Shown here: in pieces, positions 10,336 to 23,001 of the stretch
Layout of the letters: every line of letters starts with the position of its first letter
Numbering within the stretch: position 1 is the first letter of the stretch
From: Agaricus subrufescens
Lineage: Eukaryota > Basidiomycota > Agaricomycetes > Agaricales > Agaricaceae
Length of the DNA: 64,000 nucleotides
NCBI GenBank assembly: GCA_029945375.1
Contig: CM057061.1
Span: 434,001-498,000, forward strand
Direction: 5' to 3'
Program-made: the position numbers and the translations under genes
Notes under the pieces: generated by a model
Told to the model about the DNA's origin: nothing
Databases searched by the model: none
Seen by the model: only the letters and a program-made list of their open reading frames with translations

Positions 10336-10933
10336 TTACTTGGAACCTGCTAATAACATGAGAAACGGAAATACGACATCTGCGGGACAAGACTCACCAA
10401 TCCGCTTTTTCTGGGATAAGTTGATCTGACTTATTCTGAGGTTGATGACCTTTGGGCAACCATCTCTGTCGTGCTCGAGGCGAGTACATGCTGTACAGAA
10501 GTATGCGTCGGATATACCTATATTGGGGAATATTGTCAGTCGTACTTGGACCTGTGACTAGCATAGGCTACATACCTCGTTCATTGCATATAATACATTT
10601 GCCTTCATTTACGCCGTAGTTACATACGTCGCAAATTCGGACTAGAGTTTCTGGATGAACTAGTGAGCTACAAAGCGGACTATAATGATAGGGGCCATCT
10701 ATCAGCGCAACTGAAGTCAGGATTTAAATTACCACAACTTACCATTCGCCATCATGTCTTTCACATACACAGCCAACCGCTGGGGGAGTCAAATTTATTA
10801 GGATATGCAGCGAAAAGTAAGATAAAAGGCGCACCTATACCTGGCAGACGCCTACACATGATTAAACCTGTGAATAAACTTCTAGTAATACTTGTGGAGG
10901 CTGGGTGTGGAACGCACCAGGTGATGATTTCAT
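10336..10933 (-). CDS. Diverged intact paralog of spliceosomal PHF5A/Rds3
   Basis: Six exons splice to 106 residues in one open frame. Start MKSSP|GLIMCRRLPGI, stop TAA at 10336-10338. All five introns sit at the same codon positions and phases as in the neighbouring canonical copy (11318-11921). The zinc-knuckle cysteines of PHF5A are kept (LIMC, VCERH..CPLC, RICDVC, KCIIC, YFCTAC, DGCPK), except that one CxxC cysteine is His (CERH for CEKC). The signature [10 protein letters not shown] and ISDAY..C..C..DRDGCPK are clear. The usual lysine-rich C-terminus is shortened to KKRIGSK. An open frame, conserved splice sites and retained ligands argue against a dead copy. The U2 snRNP SF3b role of PHF5A is known; the role of this paralog is unknown. 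It converges with the ZZ gene, 91 bases apart. Confidence 0.8.
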
Positions 10934-11317
10934 AGCGATGATAAGAGAACAAAGTAGTAGTAGCGGTGGTGGTGGTGGTAACTAGAAAGTTGAGTAGAGC
11001 CTCGTACGTTTTATACCCACTTGGGAAGCGATAGCATCGGAGGAATTCCTTGACTCAGAGCGACTCATTGAAATTGATGAACTGGGTATAACCTCATTTT
11101 GTTATACACATCAGAGAGCATGACGTCTCGTAATACCCAGTGTATTTTCGGGAAAGTAAAATTAACACGAATACTTGAACGAAAGAAAGGAAAACACGAC
11201 GTTACAAAGTATGCCCATAAGAAGAGTCGTCAAAGGTAGTGTGAATCATGTAAGCTCTCAACAACTATTCCTTGGCCGAAGTGTATCTTCGGCTTACGCG
11301 GGGAAAAAGTGAATTCC
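10934..11317. other. Spacer between the two PHF5A-like genes
   Basis: This stretch must hold the promoter of the diverged PHF5A-like gene and the 3' end of the canonical copy. A short run of GGT/GTG units lies at about 10963-10980. I see no further gene, RNA or repeat. Confidence 0.5.
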
Positions 11318-11921
11318 CTAGCCTTTCTTGAACCCTAGATATATCTCCGGTTAAAGAAGATCAAATTAGAACCAGATTGCGCTCACCAAGTCGTCTTCTT
11401 TCGTAAAAGAGATCAGTTCTACTCGCTCCCAAATTCACAATCTTTGGGCAACCGTCTCGATCCTTCTCGAGGCGTGTACATTCAGCGCAATAATATGCGT
11501 CAGATATACCTTAATTACGCAAATGAGCTCTGAAGAAAATCCAACGCAAATCACTAGATAAAAGCGTACCAGGAGCACCACAAATGATACATCGTCCTCC
11601 ATAAGTTCCGAAGTTACAATCGTCACATATTCTGACCAACGTCTCTGGCCGCACGTATGAGTCACAGACTGGGCTGATATGATAGAATGAATGAGGTATC
11701 CTTAAAAATGGCGTAGTACACTCACCACTTGCCATCGCATTTCTCACATAAACGTCCAATGGCTGGGTACAAATTCAAGTTGAGACGCGCAGGATGATAC
11801 CTAAACATGACACATACCAATGCCAGGCTGGCGTCTACACATAATCAAATCTGGTGCGGGTAGATGAGCATCTGTGACTAGAAAAAATGATGAACTACGC
11901 ACCGGGATGGTGTTTGGACAT
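11318..11921 (-). CDS. PHF5A: Splicing factor 3B subunit PHF5A / Rds3
   Basis: The spliced product is 110 residues, the same length as the human protein. Six exons: [84 protein letters not shown]. All zinc-binding cysteines of the PHD-like three-knot fold are present. PHF5A is a small core subunit of the SF3b part of U2 snRNP, binds SF3B1 and helps to shape the branch-point adenosine pocket, so this is an essential nuclear splicing gene. The ATG at 11919-11921 gives the conserved N-terminus directly. It lies about 230 bases downstream of the UFD4-like gene on the same strand. Confidence 0.95.
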
Positions 11922-12151
11922 GGTGGTTAATCGTAGACGTCGTCCTTACACTCTAGCCATACTCATAAAAAGGGCTGACTAATCAACTGACTTGCTCAGA
12001 CTAATTTGATTTTATTGGTCATATGAAAGAAAGGGATGGTCTTTATTACACGAGGATAATTGCGTAGTAGCACAGGTGGAAAAGAGCGATACACATGTCC
12101 GGTGTCGAGAAAAGAATAACGGCAGATGCAAGAAAACATGATGTTTGATGT

Positions 12152-15100
12152 TTATGACAAATGGAAACTACCGACACCCTCCTGCATTGCGATACCTAGC
12201 TTGTCCCTCATGACAGCCTTGGAACTATAGTCCGGTAATTTGAGATAATTTACACAGGTCATGACGCTGGGAAGATAGTCGTCTGCCTTAAGAGGGGCCT
12301 CGTGAGGTTTACGGACAACGGTGAAAGGAGGATTGAATCCTCTGAAACCTATAGGGGGATTTGAACCATTTCAGAAGCACAAGGATGATAGTATCACTTA
12401 CCACCAATAGGAAGTTTAGGGCTTCCAGTGATGAATTGTAGGTAAGCACGCCGAGTAGGTCTATCATAGTCTGACATGATTTCAATGAGATCCCGAATAG
12501 CTCGACTTTCCACATTGAAGCCGTGGTCCGCTTTCAAGGCTTCGGACAGTGCTGGTAAAATCGGTGTTGAATAAGATAGTATAACGGGACGAGAATGACT
12601 TACTCTCGGTACTCCAATCTTCGTCAGAATTGCCGAACAGCATGACTAATTCATCCGCAGTGAAGGTCTTGAGATCGTTGACGGGAAATACTTTCGAGAA
12701 GCCTTCTCTGAATGCTTGCACTTGAACTTCAGCCCCTTTGCCAAGGACTGCATCAAGGACGTCACTGATATAGTCTTCAACGTTGCTCGAGGTTACAGCC
12801 ATATTCTTTCCACCAGGCTGAACATACATGTTAGCAGTAGTTGACTGACGCTGAAATTCCTTGACATACACGCAGTTCAATATCGTACCCAGGAAGAGTG
12901 AAGTCTAAGGAAAGATCTTCAACATTGACGGATTCAATCTTGACAATCTTGCTCAAGAGCTGGCGAGGATTACAATAAGAAAAAGATTGACCCTCGTAAT
13001 ATGGCGTCACCTACTTTGTCCTTCTGAGCAACGTTCTGCTCTGCAGCAATGCCTCTGAGCTTTTCAAGAGAGTTTGCGAGTTCGGGGTCAACGAGCTGAC
13101 AGGGAATTGAGAAGCCGCACCACGTCGACAGGGCTTTGAAAGTGCTTACTCGGAGAGAGGCGATGCTTAACGGGACATCCTCGTTTAGTACACGCTTGAG
13201 GAATACTTTGTTAAATGTCAAATCAATAATCCGGGAGTCGAGCATAGCCTTCGCAACGAATTGACCGATAACGCGGATGATATGGGTCCTTTTTCTAGAA
13301 CACTGTCAATAGGTGCGCTTCCTCTTTGAACTAAGCACGTACTGTCCAGCCTCGCCTGCACATTCTTCGGAGTGGAGGGGTGCAGGATACAAGCCTAAGG
13401 GATGGTTGACATAGACACCTGTTTCCGTTGTGTTCGAGTCTCGCCAGATCTTGAGATCTTTGCGTGCAAACTCTCTCGACACTAGTGAGTAAAATTCCAG
13501 AGTCGGGCCCAGCCCTGTTCCAACTTCTTCGAAGTATTCTACTTCCAGTATTGACGATGAAGAGCCATAGAGTTCGAATACTTTGATGGCCGATTCTAGA
13601 ATGTGTTTACGAGATATACGGACCTTCTGGCGTTGTAAGCGACCGAGGAAACCGATACCATCATCGCGCCTTGAGCTATCTTGGCCACGCGCCTGCTGAC
13701 TTTGCCATTTGAGGATCAAGCGAGCATAACCGAAGGAGGTGGATTGAAGGAAATTGTAGCGAGTAGCGAATGGAAAGAGGAAGGGATAGTGTTGAGGTAG
13801 ATCTAGAGCCCAATCAGGTAGACAAGAACTGATAAGAAAAAAAATCAGCTGGACGCCACACAAAGCTGGATAAATTCGCTAACCTAGCAACAATCATAGG
13901 CTCTTCCAGCTGTCTGGTGAGCTTCGCAGTGAGTTTGTTGTTGATGAAAGCACTATCAGGTAAAAATCGCCTCTCCCCAAATGTCGAACGTTCTGCTTCG
14001 GCATTGTTCAAAAGGTACAACACACGAAGAAGGCGTAAAATCTTTGTGTAGGGTACATCATCAGGGAGTGAGGACAAAGTTGGGGCTACGGGACGATTAC
14101 GACTGATATCATCTGATCGGACTGGATTTCATTAGAATGTTGAGAGAATAAATGTAGATCAAGATACCTTCAGTAGATGGTTGGGGCCCAGCAACTTTCT
14201 TGAACTTGATAGTATAGATCCCCTGCCAAATCATGCTGGGAGGCAGAGAGCCTGTCTTTTTACGCATCTCATGTTGGTGAATAGCTCCATAGACGGTGAG
14301 ATCTAGGGGTAAAATATGATCATCCATGGAAAATTCCAAGTGCCAGTCGTTTGGCTTTGTTTTAAGAGCTGTAGCATAAGACGTGCGAGCACTGCGAGAG
14401 GAGCGGGTGGGTGTCAATTGTCCGTCTTTGATAGATGAACTTGGTGTAGTTATTCGTGTACCATCCGGCGTCTGAGCCTCTATTTTCGATCCGTCTTCAG
14501 CAACATTGACTGTGACCGTCTTCTCCGTCACTGATGGATCAGCATCTTCCTCGTCAACAACTTCGGCGTCCACCTCATCATCATCATCGTCATCTTCATC
14601 ATCATCATCATCGGAGAAATCAGCCGCCAAGTCAGGTCCCAGCAGTGGCTCACTCGGTACAGCATCAGTTCGGTTAGCTCCAGAAGAAGATGCAGTCAAA
14701 ACAGTTGAATCGTCCATAATGGCATCTTGGTCCTTGCTTTCTTCGGCTTTAGACGTATCTTCATTGCCGGCCAACTTCGCCAAGCGTTGACTACGTCTCC
14801 GGCCAATGGTAGGACCACCAGATGCAGAGTCGGACTTATTGTTCTCGTGAATTGACGAACCGGTGATCCTCTGGACATTTTCCTCTAAGCGGGATGAACC
14901 AAATCCAGAAGCTGCAAGAGCTGCCAGCATGCCCGATAATCGAGAGCTCCCGCCAATCAGACCGGAGACTCTGGGCCTGAGGTAGTCATGCAGGGCCTGG
15001 AAAGTGGCAATAGCATGAATAGAAACTACAATATTTTGGAGGCCACGCGGCGTATCAGAGCCTTCTGCAGCGACTAAGCGAAGCCTCAACTGTCGGGCAA

Positions 15101-18100
15101 GTAGTGAAGGAGAGCTTCGTTTGGAATCTGAGTAGGAAACGTTTTAAACAGTGTACCGATACAGGCAAACAAATGGCTTACCATCACTATTCTGAGACAC
15201 GGTAGTAACGTCGAACGACTCCATCCGTGTAAGGCTTTCTTGCAGCTTCTTGACAAGCACAGCAAAAGAAGTTTGCCCTCCACCCACGTTTTTGATTTTG
15301 TGGCTTGAGAACACATCGAAGAACATTTCTCTGCGTCGAGCAACAGAGACTAGACGCAGATAAAGGCAAAGACACCAATCATCGATCAAACTACTTACCG
15401 GTACGCCCCTCTTCCATAGCATAAGCTAGTAACGCGTCAACGACCCCTCCCTGCAGCAGTTCAAAACTTGAGATAGATGTATGAGCTGATGAGAACAACT
15501 CTGCAAGATCCCATAATGCCTCTTTGATTTCTTCCTCGGTCGCGACTTTTGACGACAAACGATCAACAAGCCTGCGCAAATGATCGAAAGATGCATCTTC
15601 TGAAACATCGCTGTCTTCAGTCAAAAACTTGAACTCTATGACGCGACACCGTAGAGTGATAGCATCTTCTGGATCAAGGGAAAGAGAGTTCAATCGCTTA
15701 TAGCCCGGAATCGCGGGAGCGGAAGTAGGGATAGGGATAGGAAGAGATTCTGACGAATCCACCATCTCTTTCTCTTTTTCCTTTTCCTTCTCTTTCAGCC
15801 TAGATGATAGGAGGGCCCGCTCTGCAATCGACTCGATCTCATAGAATACTCCTTCCCGGCGGAAGGCTGGCTTATACAAATGCGGAACTTTGCCCATAAG
15901 AAGGTCAACCAGCTGTAGAGCGGCAATGACAAGAGATGGATGGTCCTTGGAAGAGAGGATGGAGGATGCAAAGCCTGCAACAGGAACAAACTACAAATGA
16001 AATTAGCGCCCTTCGTGGAGGCGAACGCCCACAAGCTACAACTCACTAGAAACACCTGTTTGATGGCGTCCGCATCCAAGAAACTCACTGCCTTGAGTAG
16101 CCCGGTTAAAGTCTTGACTCGGATAGGTGTGACAACACTAGCCGCATAAACATCGATAAGTATGGGCATTAAAAGTTGGACGAAACGTCCGACGACGAGA
16201 GGTTTAGATCGTAAAAGTTCCGTCCTGTCTGGTGGTGCCTCCTTCGTTGGACCAGTATTTGATACACCCTCTTCCGCCTCTTGGGAAGTCTGTTCGGAAG
16301 TAGGTGCTGGTGTTGAAGCCTCTCCGTCAGCAATAGGTGTTGCTGCTTCCGCAGATGCCGAAGCAGTAGGGGCAGACGCTGAAGCAGGTGTCTGAACCAC
16401 CTGACGTGCAGCAACTCTATCAGCTTTGGCCTTTGCTTTCACCATTCGCGCCAAGGATTTCTCAGTATAAGCCTTATGATCAAATACACCATCTAAAAGG
16501 ACCTCAGTATTTGATGGACATATTTATTTAAGAACGTACCTTTGGGAAGAGGTGGCAAAAGCTCCGAAATCAAACTAAGTGTCTCTTCCACTTGATCTTT
16601 CGGCCTATGGGCAAGATTCTCCATGACGGCCATATCCGCTAATCCACCCCCTAGGCCTTGGCCGCCAGCTGCATCCCCTTGCTCACTTTCGCCGTGGCCT
16701 ACCGTTGGAGGAATAACACCGGTTAGAATTTGATATAGTGTATGGACAATATCAGCCTCGAGCAAAGCAATAGTGATCTTCGGGCTGGCCCTCGCAGACG
16801 TTGCCAAAGCGCGGAGTAATAGTGTAAATGTGTTGGATGCGATCAGAGGAGATCCTCCTGCAGGTAGCAAAAGTTGATTCACTGCTTTGATCAGCTCCAT
16901 ATCAACCAATGACTCCAAATTCTCGACGGAAGATCGGTAATAAGAGTCAATGACTCTGATGACACAAAGGCATGCAAATTCGACAAGTCTTTGATCAGAG
17001 TAGGACAAACAGCCACGAATGATCGGCCAGACGCCTTTGACCATTGCAAAGTGGTCCGACGATACATTACGACAACAATTTGCAGCAGCTTGTAAAGCGG
17101 TTCGCTGAACTGCAATGGAGAAGAAGTCCAGGTAGTTGAGTAAAGCCGCTAAACCATTATCTCGGACAATGGAAGAAGGGTATTCCTCGGAAATCTTTTC
17201 CATAGTCTAGTGGGCATCACAGGTGAGATAAGGTAGATTGTGTGAGAGAAACATAAACATACACTGAGAGTTTGCTCTGCGAGGTCGATATACGATATCT
17301 CTATCAGCTTGCTGCAGAGCACCGGGATGGCACCGTGATACACAACAGTATGAGCGACACCAGGGAGCGCCTCCATAAGATTTGCGAGGCATCGGCATGC
17401 AAGTACTTGCGCCTCGAGATTTTCATCTCCTCGATTGGTGCCGCCGCTCATGGCGAGCGCGGCTGCAAGTTGAGCATCTTCGTCCTGTTCCTGGTCATCG
17501 GAACCATCTTCATCTTCATCCTCGTCGTTGGCCTTTCCTCCCAAAATGCGAACTAATTCACGGACACACTGTTCGATCGGGAAAGATCCGGCCAGAGTGT
17601 CTTCAGTACTTATGCTGAGTAATTCGCTCAATTCCTGTAAAGTGAGTAAACGCGTCGTAGGATCTGCAGTTGCCTTGATGTTGTTAATCATAGACTTGAG
17701 GCGAGAAGATAATGAAATCATGTAGGATCCAAATTGCCGGATATCACCCCCTAGGAGGACCATAGCAGCATCGAAGTCACCAAGAGATCCGGTCCCTGAA
17801 CCAATTCCTCCAACTTCACGCGATACAGCTCCTTCAACCCCATCGTCCTCCTCATCAACATCATCATCGTCATCATCTGGATGACCACCATCAATGCCTT
17901 CATCGTCACGGGGTGCGTCACATTCCGCCTTCGGTTCGCTCGTAGTTAACTGGTCTTCCATACGCTCACCATCAGGAGCCTCATTCTTATTTATACCGGC
18001 ATCGATCATCTCAACATCTTCATCTTCTGGGCGCGAAGTACCAACCAATTTCGATTTGGTTTTAACTTTTGAAGTTCTAGTACTATAAGCTGTGAGAATG

Positions 18101-18763
18101 AAAGAGAATATAGGTCCACAATACAGACTTAGACTTTCGAGGCATATCGTTTGAGTGTGACGCAAGCGTTGAGGATCTAAAAGAATAGGAAGTTCGGGGT
18201 CGTTTAGTAGATGGACCGGCAACGTCGGCTTCGGGTGTGGGTTCCGGGGCAGCACGCTTCTTCCCTTTGGGGTCTTGAGTTGGTTCGTTTATGGTGAGAG
18301 GTACACTGGAAACAACAGTGCGACGGGATCTGAAGAATTGCATAAGCCCATCATTAGCTACAAATATTCAATTTAGCTCGCTACAGGCCACGCACCGTCT
18401 GTTACTGCGCGTAGGGGCTTCGTCGATGACTTCTTTGGCTTTTCCTTTGGCAGGATTTGTCTCCCTGGTTTTTCTGCTTCTGACACTGGTTGTAGTTATA
18501 CGGTTGATATGAGAAATGGAAGATTCCCCTGTGGCCCCCACAGAAGTTGCGGACTCTTCAAGGTTTGCGCTATCAAGATCCCTTTCCTTGCCCCTCGTTT
18601 GAGATTTCTGTTTCGCAGCCTTAACTCTTGCACTTGTTCGTAAGTTCCGGCGTTCACCAGTTGCTGGAGAAGATTCTTGATTTGTCGTCGTCGAATGGGG
18701 TAGAATGTTCGATGCACTAGAGCTGCTTTCGCCTTCTGTATGATGGATTGGTCGTAAATCCAT
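12152..18763 (-). CDS. UFD4: HECT-type E3 ubiquitin ligase, UFD4/TRIP12 family
   Basis: This is a very large multi-exon gene with about 1,900 residues expected. The ATG at 18763 begins [16 protein letters not shown], followed by a disordered basic/Ser-rich N-terminus. An armadillo-like region follows (for example [29 protein letters not shown] split over 16.9-17.2 kb), with acidic runs of Asp/Glu at about 17.85 and 14.6 kb. The C-terminal HECT domain has [45 protein letters not shown] split in short phrases between 13.3 and 13.9 kb. The catalytic cysteine is in [15 protein letters not shown] (codon 12254-12256), and the protein ends GVGSFHLS with TAA at 12152-12154. UFD4/TRIP12 ligases extend ubiquitin chains on ubiquitin-fusion and N-degron substrates. 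Exon borders in the middle were not all checked one by one. Confidence 0.9.
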
Positions 18764-19025
18764 TTAGTGCATGCACCCAGCCATTGATTCTAGAGTCTGA
18801 GCGATAGGTAAAGATCTGACGGAACAAGCGAAGATGGCAGTCGAGTAGAGACAGCAGACGGGTCTGACTTAAGGAAATCTCTTCCACCAGCTTAAGTAAG
18901 CTGACTCCGCTGCTGGGCCGGCTCTTGCGATGCGCATTGACTCGTTTCTTTGATGACAATAGTGCGTCAGAATCACGAATGAGAGTCAGTGTTTATTGTA
19001 CAGCAAAATTTCATGTTACAAGTTA

Positions 19026-21122
19026 CTATGCCGACTTGGCTTCAGTCAAAATCTCTTCCACGCTCTGAACAACAATGTTAACCGTCATTTCAATCTCTTC
19101 TTTTGTGACGTTGTATGCAGGCGACAACATGATATGATCGCCTTTGGTTCCTTCGAGGTTCCCACCTCCAGTCATTCCCATAATAATAGCACCGTGCTTT
19201 AATGCTCTAGCCTGGATCAGCATCGCGAGCTGTTCTTTCCCAAAGTTGAATCCTGCAGCCTCTATCGCATCGTGATCAAATTCGAAGCCCCAGAACAAGC
19301 CACCGCCACGTATATTGAAGATGTAAGGTGCAGTCATCGCGTTAGGGCCACATAAACGTTTTCTGAGGAGTGATTCTAGAAGTATTCAGTCGGCTGACCG
19401 AGGTTATAACTCAAAGACTATATTTTATCATACCTAGATATGCGCCCTGTTTTCGTACATTGGCCAAAAGATCCTCCTCTTCAATGACTTGCTGAACTGC
19501 AAGAGATGCTGCGCAAGCCAATGGGTGACCCTATTTGTCTATGAATCTTTTTTGTTTCAAGTATAGTTGACGGGTCAGACCTGGTAAGTGTGGCCGTGCT
19601 TCCAGATACCTGATTGGTTACGAATCCCTTGAGCAACCTTCTCGGACATCAAAACCGCGCCAATGGAGGCGTAGCTACGCGGCCGCAGAACGATAAGCAA
19701 CTACTTATTGAGTAGATCCACACCTAACTCACCCACCACCTAGTCCCTTTGCAACTGCTTGGATATCCGGCTGAGCCTAGGCATTAGTCTTCATGCGTTG
19801 ATAAATCATTAAAGAGCATTCGCACCGCAGCTCCATCACCCAATGATTGCCATGCATGGAGCGTTCCCATACCTAATTAAGGGTCCCTAGTTTAGAAGCA
19901 ATAGAAACGTGTTTAGTCTTACTCACGGCCCATGCCACACATAACCTGAAGAACTTTAGTTCGAATATGATTGTGATACTGGGGGAATAGCTCACTTCAT
20001 CGAGAATAAACAGTGCACCATACTTATCGCAGACAGATTTCATTGCCTTGAAATATCCCTTGGGCGCTGGTAAACATCCAGTAGTAGCGCCAACAACGGT
20101 CTCAGCGACAACTGCAAGAAAAATGTTCGCATCGAACGCCCGCATAAATCTGAGGGAGAGATGCTAAACTCACATCCAATAACGGTGTTTGGGCCTAGCT
20201 CCAAAAATTTGTCTTCTAATTCCTTCCTCAGTCTCTCCACATATTGTTCTTCTGTTTCATCTTTTCTCTGGAACCTAGCAGCATATGCCGGTGATACGTG
20301 ATGGAAATGCTGCGAGTCTAGTACAGCCGCGTACGGCTTACGCCTGACAGGATGATAAGCCAGGGACAAAGTGGTGAGCGAATTCCCATGGAAAGACAGT
20401 TCGCGAGCAATGAAATTGACACGCTGCGGTTGGCCGGTTTCTAAAACATACTTTGAAGGCGAGAGAAATGCCATTACTAGGAGTTCAAAGGATCAACTGA
20501 GTAACCTTCCGACCCACCTGACGTGCAAGCTTGACGACACCATCCATCGCTTCCGTGCCTGCAGGCCGCGGAACAGATGAGTGACTGCACACACGCGGCG
20601 ACGGATGAAGAGCACTTACCTCCACTTGCATATCCTACCATTGTAAAGGCGCCATTGCTACTTTCGACTAATTTCTTTGCCAAAGCTTCCGCAGGCTCAT
20701 TCGACAGCTGCATGTTATACACATCTGAAAAATGTTAGAACAAAAAAAGACGTCTAATAACTGAACTCACAGGGAACTCTGTCAATCTGCTCCTTCAACG
20801 CCTTGATGACTTTAGGGTGAGAATTTCCGAGACAAGACACCGCAGCACCTCCAACAGCATCATACACGGTCCTCCCATCCTCAAGAGTGATGTAACTTCC
20901 TTCCCCTGCCACACCGACAGGCGGTCTCCAGGGCGTGCGATGTAAAATGTTTGTAGGATATTTGAACTCGGTTGGCTCTGTAGGAACCGTATTTATGGTC
21001 GAGGACTTCTTTATCGGCGCGCCATTTGATAAGCTTGACATGACTCGAAACGTTCGGGTGGTCGTTCGATAAATAAGTGAGACCGGGGCAGCAAGTATCG
21101 ATCTGGTGGGTATAACACGCAT
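19026..21122 (-). CDS. Class III pyridoxal-phosphate aminotransferase
   Basis: This multi-exon gene encodes a fold-type I aminotransferase related to 4-aminobutyrate, ornithine and adenosylmethionine-8-amino-7-oxononanoate aminotransferases. Visible family features are the early GRTVYDAVGGAAVSCLGNSHPKV, the FHGNSLTTLSLAYHPVRR region, ALFILDEV and the PLP-lysine motif QAVAKGLGGG (Lys codon 19747-19749). The C-terminal small domain has RGGGLFWGFEF and ends ILTEAKSA. The start at 21122 gives MRVIPTRSILAAPVSLIYRT, an Arg-rich leader that could target mitochondria. A second in-frame Met (MSSLSNGAPIKK) lies shortly downstream and could give a cytosolic form. The substrate cannot be told from sequence alone. 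Confidence 0.88.
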
Positions 21123-23001
21123 ATGTCGGCCAATGGCAATGAAGGTTCACCGCAGCCGGATGAGTCTAATGAAGTACGGAGACACACACGGTTCAAACTC
21201 GCGGTGTCCCAGACGTATTTATACAAAAGCTGCATTTCCCCACAATGCGGGCACCCTTCTGGTAACCATTTGTGGACTGAATTTAAGCACAAGACCTTGG
21301 GATCAAGAATTGAAGCCGCCTGTCTACATCTTTCTGATTAGATTACTCGACCCTGCTCAGGTTATTGACACATAAATGCCTCATGGCCAAACGTTATCGT
21401 TGAGCAATGAAGCTGGAACTCGGGATCGAGAGAGTTGATGTCGATGACTCGAGGAAGCAATCACGCAACTTACCCCGTTGGCTGCACCGCATCGTATGCT
21501 AATTCAGTTTCTCAATTCGTTTTGATGCCCTTTGAAATACTTCCCGGCGGCTCCCCGCCATGGCCAAAATTATAATGCTTTCCTTCTCAATAGTCAAGAT
21601 TCCTGCCATTACAGTACGTCTGATCAGCAGACCTTTGATAATACGATAATCTGGGCCCGAGCCATAGAAATCGAGAATTCCGACTTACCGAGATCCTTAC
21701 GGCAACGGAACTTCCCCTTGAATATGGGTATACACTAGAAAAACTAATTGTTAAGGGTAGAACCGAACTAACAGCCCCTCCTTAAACCCCTTCATATGGT
21801 GCCCGAGAGCGTGTATCACACGAGGAGCCTCAATTGTCGGGTCCTGGTCGAACCCCAATACCAGATTGGTGTAAGAAGACAACTGCTCTCCATCTATCAA
21901 TCGCAAGTTGAATGTAGTCAGTGTAAAGCATGTTAACGATGGGATTACTAGCTGCAGAGGCTTGGGTTCTTACACCAGTTTGTTAAACTCCTGATGGCGT
22001 TCTTTTGTTGGTTTCTACCACTCAATTATTACCACAATACATATTGTAGAACCCGAGGCTGGAAGCAAGTGAGGTTCGGAAGTGCTTTTGTCTAGCATAC
22101 AATACGCGAAGACAAAAATAACATTCCTGCTTCGCCACTCGCACTGTACAAAATGAACCACACACAGGCTCGAGAGGGGGCCGCACTAATACTGAGGCCT
22201 ACTTTACAGGGATTTTTATCTTTTATTTTCATTCAATGCCTACGGAAAAGATCCGAGCACCCATTATAATGGCCACCACCAGGGACAAGGGTGCCTGGTT
22301 CTTTTATCTTTTCACTGTGAGTTGCTCAAATCTATGAACGTGTGAATCTAAATTCCCGTTTTACGAGATCAGGATCCTTACCCTCTACGAGTTGTTTTGA
22401 CCTGTGAAACCTCTATAACCCAGCTGTAACCCCTCTAGTAAGTAACCGGTAAATTACCTGTAACAACCTCTTGGAAAGATATCTCAGGCTATTTCCGCAA
22501 CCCTAAAGACTATAGCGTTTACAGCCACCACGCCTGACAATTAAGTCAAAATTCGCTCAAAGAATTCACTGAGGTCTGGTTGCCTGTCATCAGCAAGATT
22601 GCATGGACGCTAAGTACTAATGTGAACCGGCCTTATGAAGAGCAGTATCCTTCTTGGGCAAGCAGTGCTTAACCTGCTGGTGACCCTACCCAGAAGCTTG
22701 AGGATATCAACCACGAAATGCTATAAACCTTATGTCGCAGCAGACGACTTGATCTGTCAAGCTTTCAGAATCTTCATTTTCCAATTTCTGATTATTATTA
22801 CTTTTTTTCCTGTTTACGAAAACGACACAAAACCCAGATTTTGAAATTTGACAGGAGGATGATACCCTCAAAATGATGTAAGAACTGTCCAACCGATAAC
22901 CAAAAAAAAAAAAGAGCCGACTGCTGATCTAAACCAAAAACAACTCTTCTTGTTGCACAAAACCCAATTGAAAAAATACAAGGAATCCCTTTTTTCTTCT
23001 C
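21123..23001. other. Long intergenic region, no convincing gene
   Basis: This is a stretch of about 1.9 kb between the aminotransferase start and the 3' end of the next gene. Short open frames occur (a 72-codon one at 21123-21341 overlapping the aminotransferase promoter, one at 21532-21738 and one at 22635-22844). None shows a domain, a convincing intron pattern or repeated structure that I recognise. Poly-A/T runs near 22800-22910 and 22980 are the only notable composition. It could contain a non-coding RNA, but nothing in the sequence shows it. Confidence 0.4.

Noticed and set aside
14506..14790. Plus-strand frame with a long serine run
   Set aside because: It is the antisense reading of Asp/Glu codon repeats in the HECT ligase.
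21123..21341. 72-codon plus-strand open frame starting next to the aminotransferase ATG
   Set aside because: No domain, no splice pattern, and it overlaps the expected promoter. It is likely chance.
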